Shown: one piece after another, positions 5,006 to 5,382 of the stretch
Layout: each line of letters begins with the position of its first letter
Numbering within the stretch: position 1 is the first letter of the stretch
Source of the DNA: Muribaculaceae bacterium
Lineage (GTDB): Bacteria > Bacteroidota > Bacteroidia > Bacteroidales > Muribaculaceae
Reading direction: 5' to 3'
Length of the DNA stretch: 5,382 nucleotides
Assembly (NCBI GenBank): GCA_029052265.1
Contig: JAIDJJ010000060.1
Coordinates: forward strand, 1-5,382
The notes under the pieces: model-generated
Database searches by the model: none
The model's input: only the letters and a program-made list of their open reading frames with translations
What the model was told of the DNA's origin: nothing
Made by a program: the position numbers and the translations under genes

Positions 5006-5382
5006 TTACAGGTTAAAATCGGTATCGCTCCAGAGGGCGGCATGCCCCATGGTTTGGCGTAGATTGATTTCTACACATGGGTTGATATTGCCTTCGCAGG
5101 AGGAAAACATGTCAATACCGACCGGTCCGTCATAATAAGGGGCAATGATAGAATCAAGAGCCACTTTCTGAGCCTCTATTATTCTGGAGTTCCATAAAGG
5201 GGAGAACCCGGATATCATTTTCTCTAAATCCTGTTGAGATGCTTTAATGTTTCCAAGATATCTTCCCCTGCCGGAGGTCTTGAATACGGAGAGCCCGAGG
5301 AATCTGGCGTCCCCTTTGGCGCACCACCATTCTGATGCGAAGTCACCCGCACGAACACGCCCGATCTCACCCAAGATTGATC
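5006..5382 (-). CDS. ATP-grasp domain protein, C-terminal part, cut by window edge
   Basis: The frame is open from the right edge to the TAA at 5006-5008, giving 124 visible codons. The two codons upstream of the TTG at 5372-5374 are also sense, so that TTG should not be taken as the start. The fragment carries ATP-grasp C-terminal signatures: GDFASEWW near the left end, RFLGLSVFKTSGRGRYLGN, GPVGIDMF, and the metal-binding strand CVEINLRQTMG, where the Glu (codon 5069-5071) and Asn (5063-5065) are the expected Mg-ATP ligands. ATP-grasp enzymes ligate a carboxylate, via an acyl-phosphate, to an amine or thiol. The substrate domain lies outside the window, so the product cannot be named. The protein ends only 13 residues after TMG, a short tail. 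It is the first visible gene of a same-strand run leading into the DUF2520 gene, kdsC and maf, with about 70 bases to the preferred next start. The fold call rests on motif reading only. Confidence 0.8.
   Translation of the reverse strand, partial: SILGEIGRVRAGDFASEWWCAKGDARFLGLSVFKTSGRGRYLGNIKASQQDLEKMISGFSPLWNSRIIEAQKVALDSIIAPYYDGPVGIDMFSSCEGNINPCVEINLRQTMGHAALWSDTDFNL

Overview
The window looks like a piece of chromosome from a Bacteroidota bacterium, most likely of the order Bacteroidales. Three things point there: translation starts with A/T-rich upstream sequence and no clear Shine-Dalgarno, -7 boxes of the Bacteroidales type TAnnTTTG upstream of genes, and the protein flavour (a GDDIPD-type KdsC, a DUF2520 Rossmann protein next to kdsC and maf). 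No mobile element, phage gene, CRISPR array, tRNA or rRNA was seen. This is mostly an ordinary housekeeping region, and I did not find a convincing new defence or mobile system.

Layout from left to right. Positions 1-763 (minus) hold the N-terminal 254 codons of the disaggregase ClpB, cut by the window edge. A 427-base non-coding stretch follows (764-1190), with a candidate clpB promoter box and a 25-bp perfect inverted repeat at its right end. Positions 1191-1571 (minus) hold a small VOC/glyoxalase I-like metalloenzyme that ends just before that hairpin. A divergent 268-base intergenic region (1572-1839) carries opposing promoter boxes for this gene and for the ROK-family sugar kinase (probable glucokinase) at 1840-2859 (plus). 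The kinase gene ends at a very strong GC-rich hairpin (2875-2921), which serves as a shared terminator because the next genes converge on it.

Positions 2964-5382 are all minus strand and look like one operon transcribed right to left: the C-terminal part of an ATP-grasp enzyme (cut by the right edge), a Rossmann/DUF2520 protein, the KdsC-type HAD phosphatase (its start overlaps the DUF2520 stop by 20 bases) and, after a 160-base gap, the Maf nucleotide pyrophosphatase. KdsC makes free KDO for lipopolysaccharide, and Maf removes non-canonical or excess pyrimidine nucleoside triphosphates. The ATP-grasp and DUF2520 members have no known substrate, and their position beside kdsC is the main clue to their role.

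The points most worth a second look are the ATP-grasp/DUF2520 pair, the long perfect hairpin lacking a U-tract after the glyoxalase gene (it repeats 12 bases of that gene), and the leader in front of the sugar kinase. All function calls come from reading motifs by eye; no database search was done.
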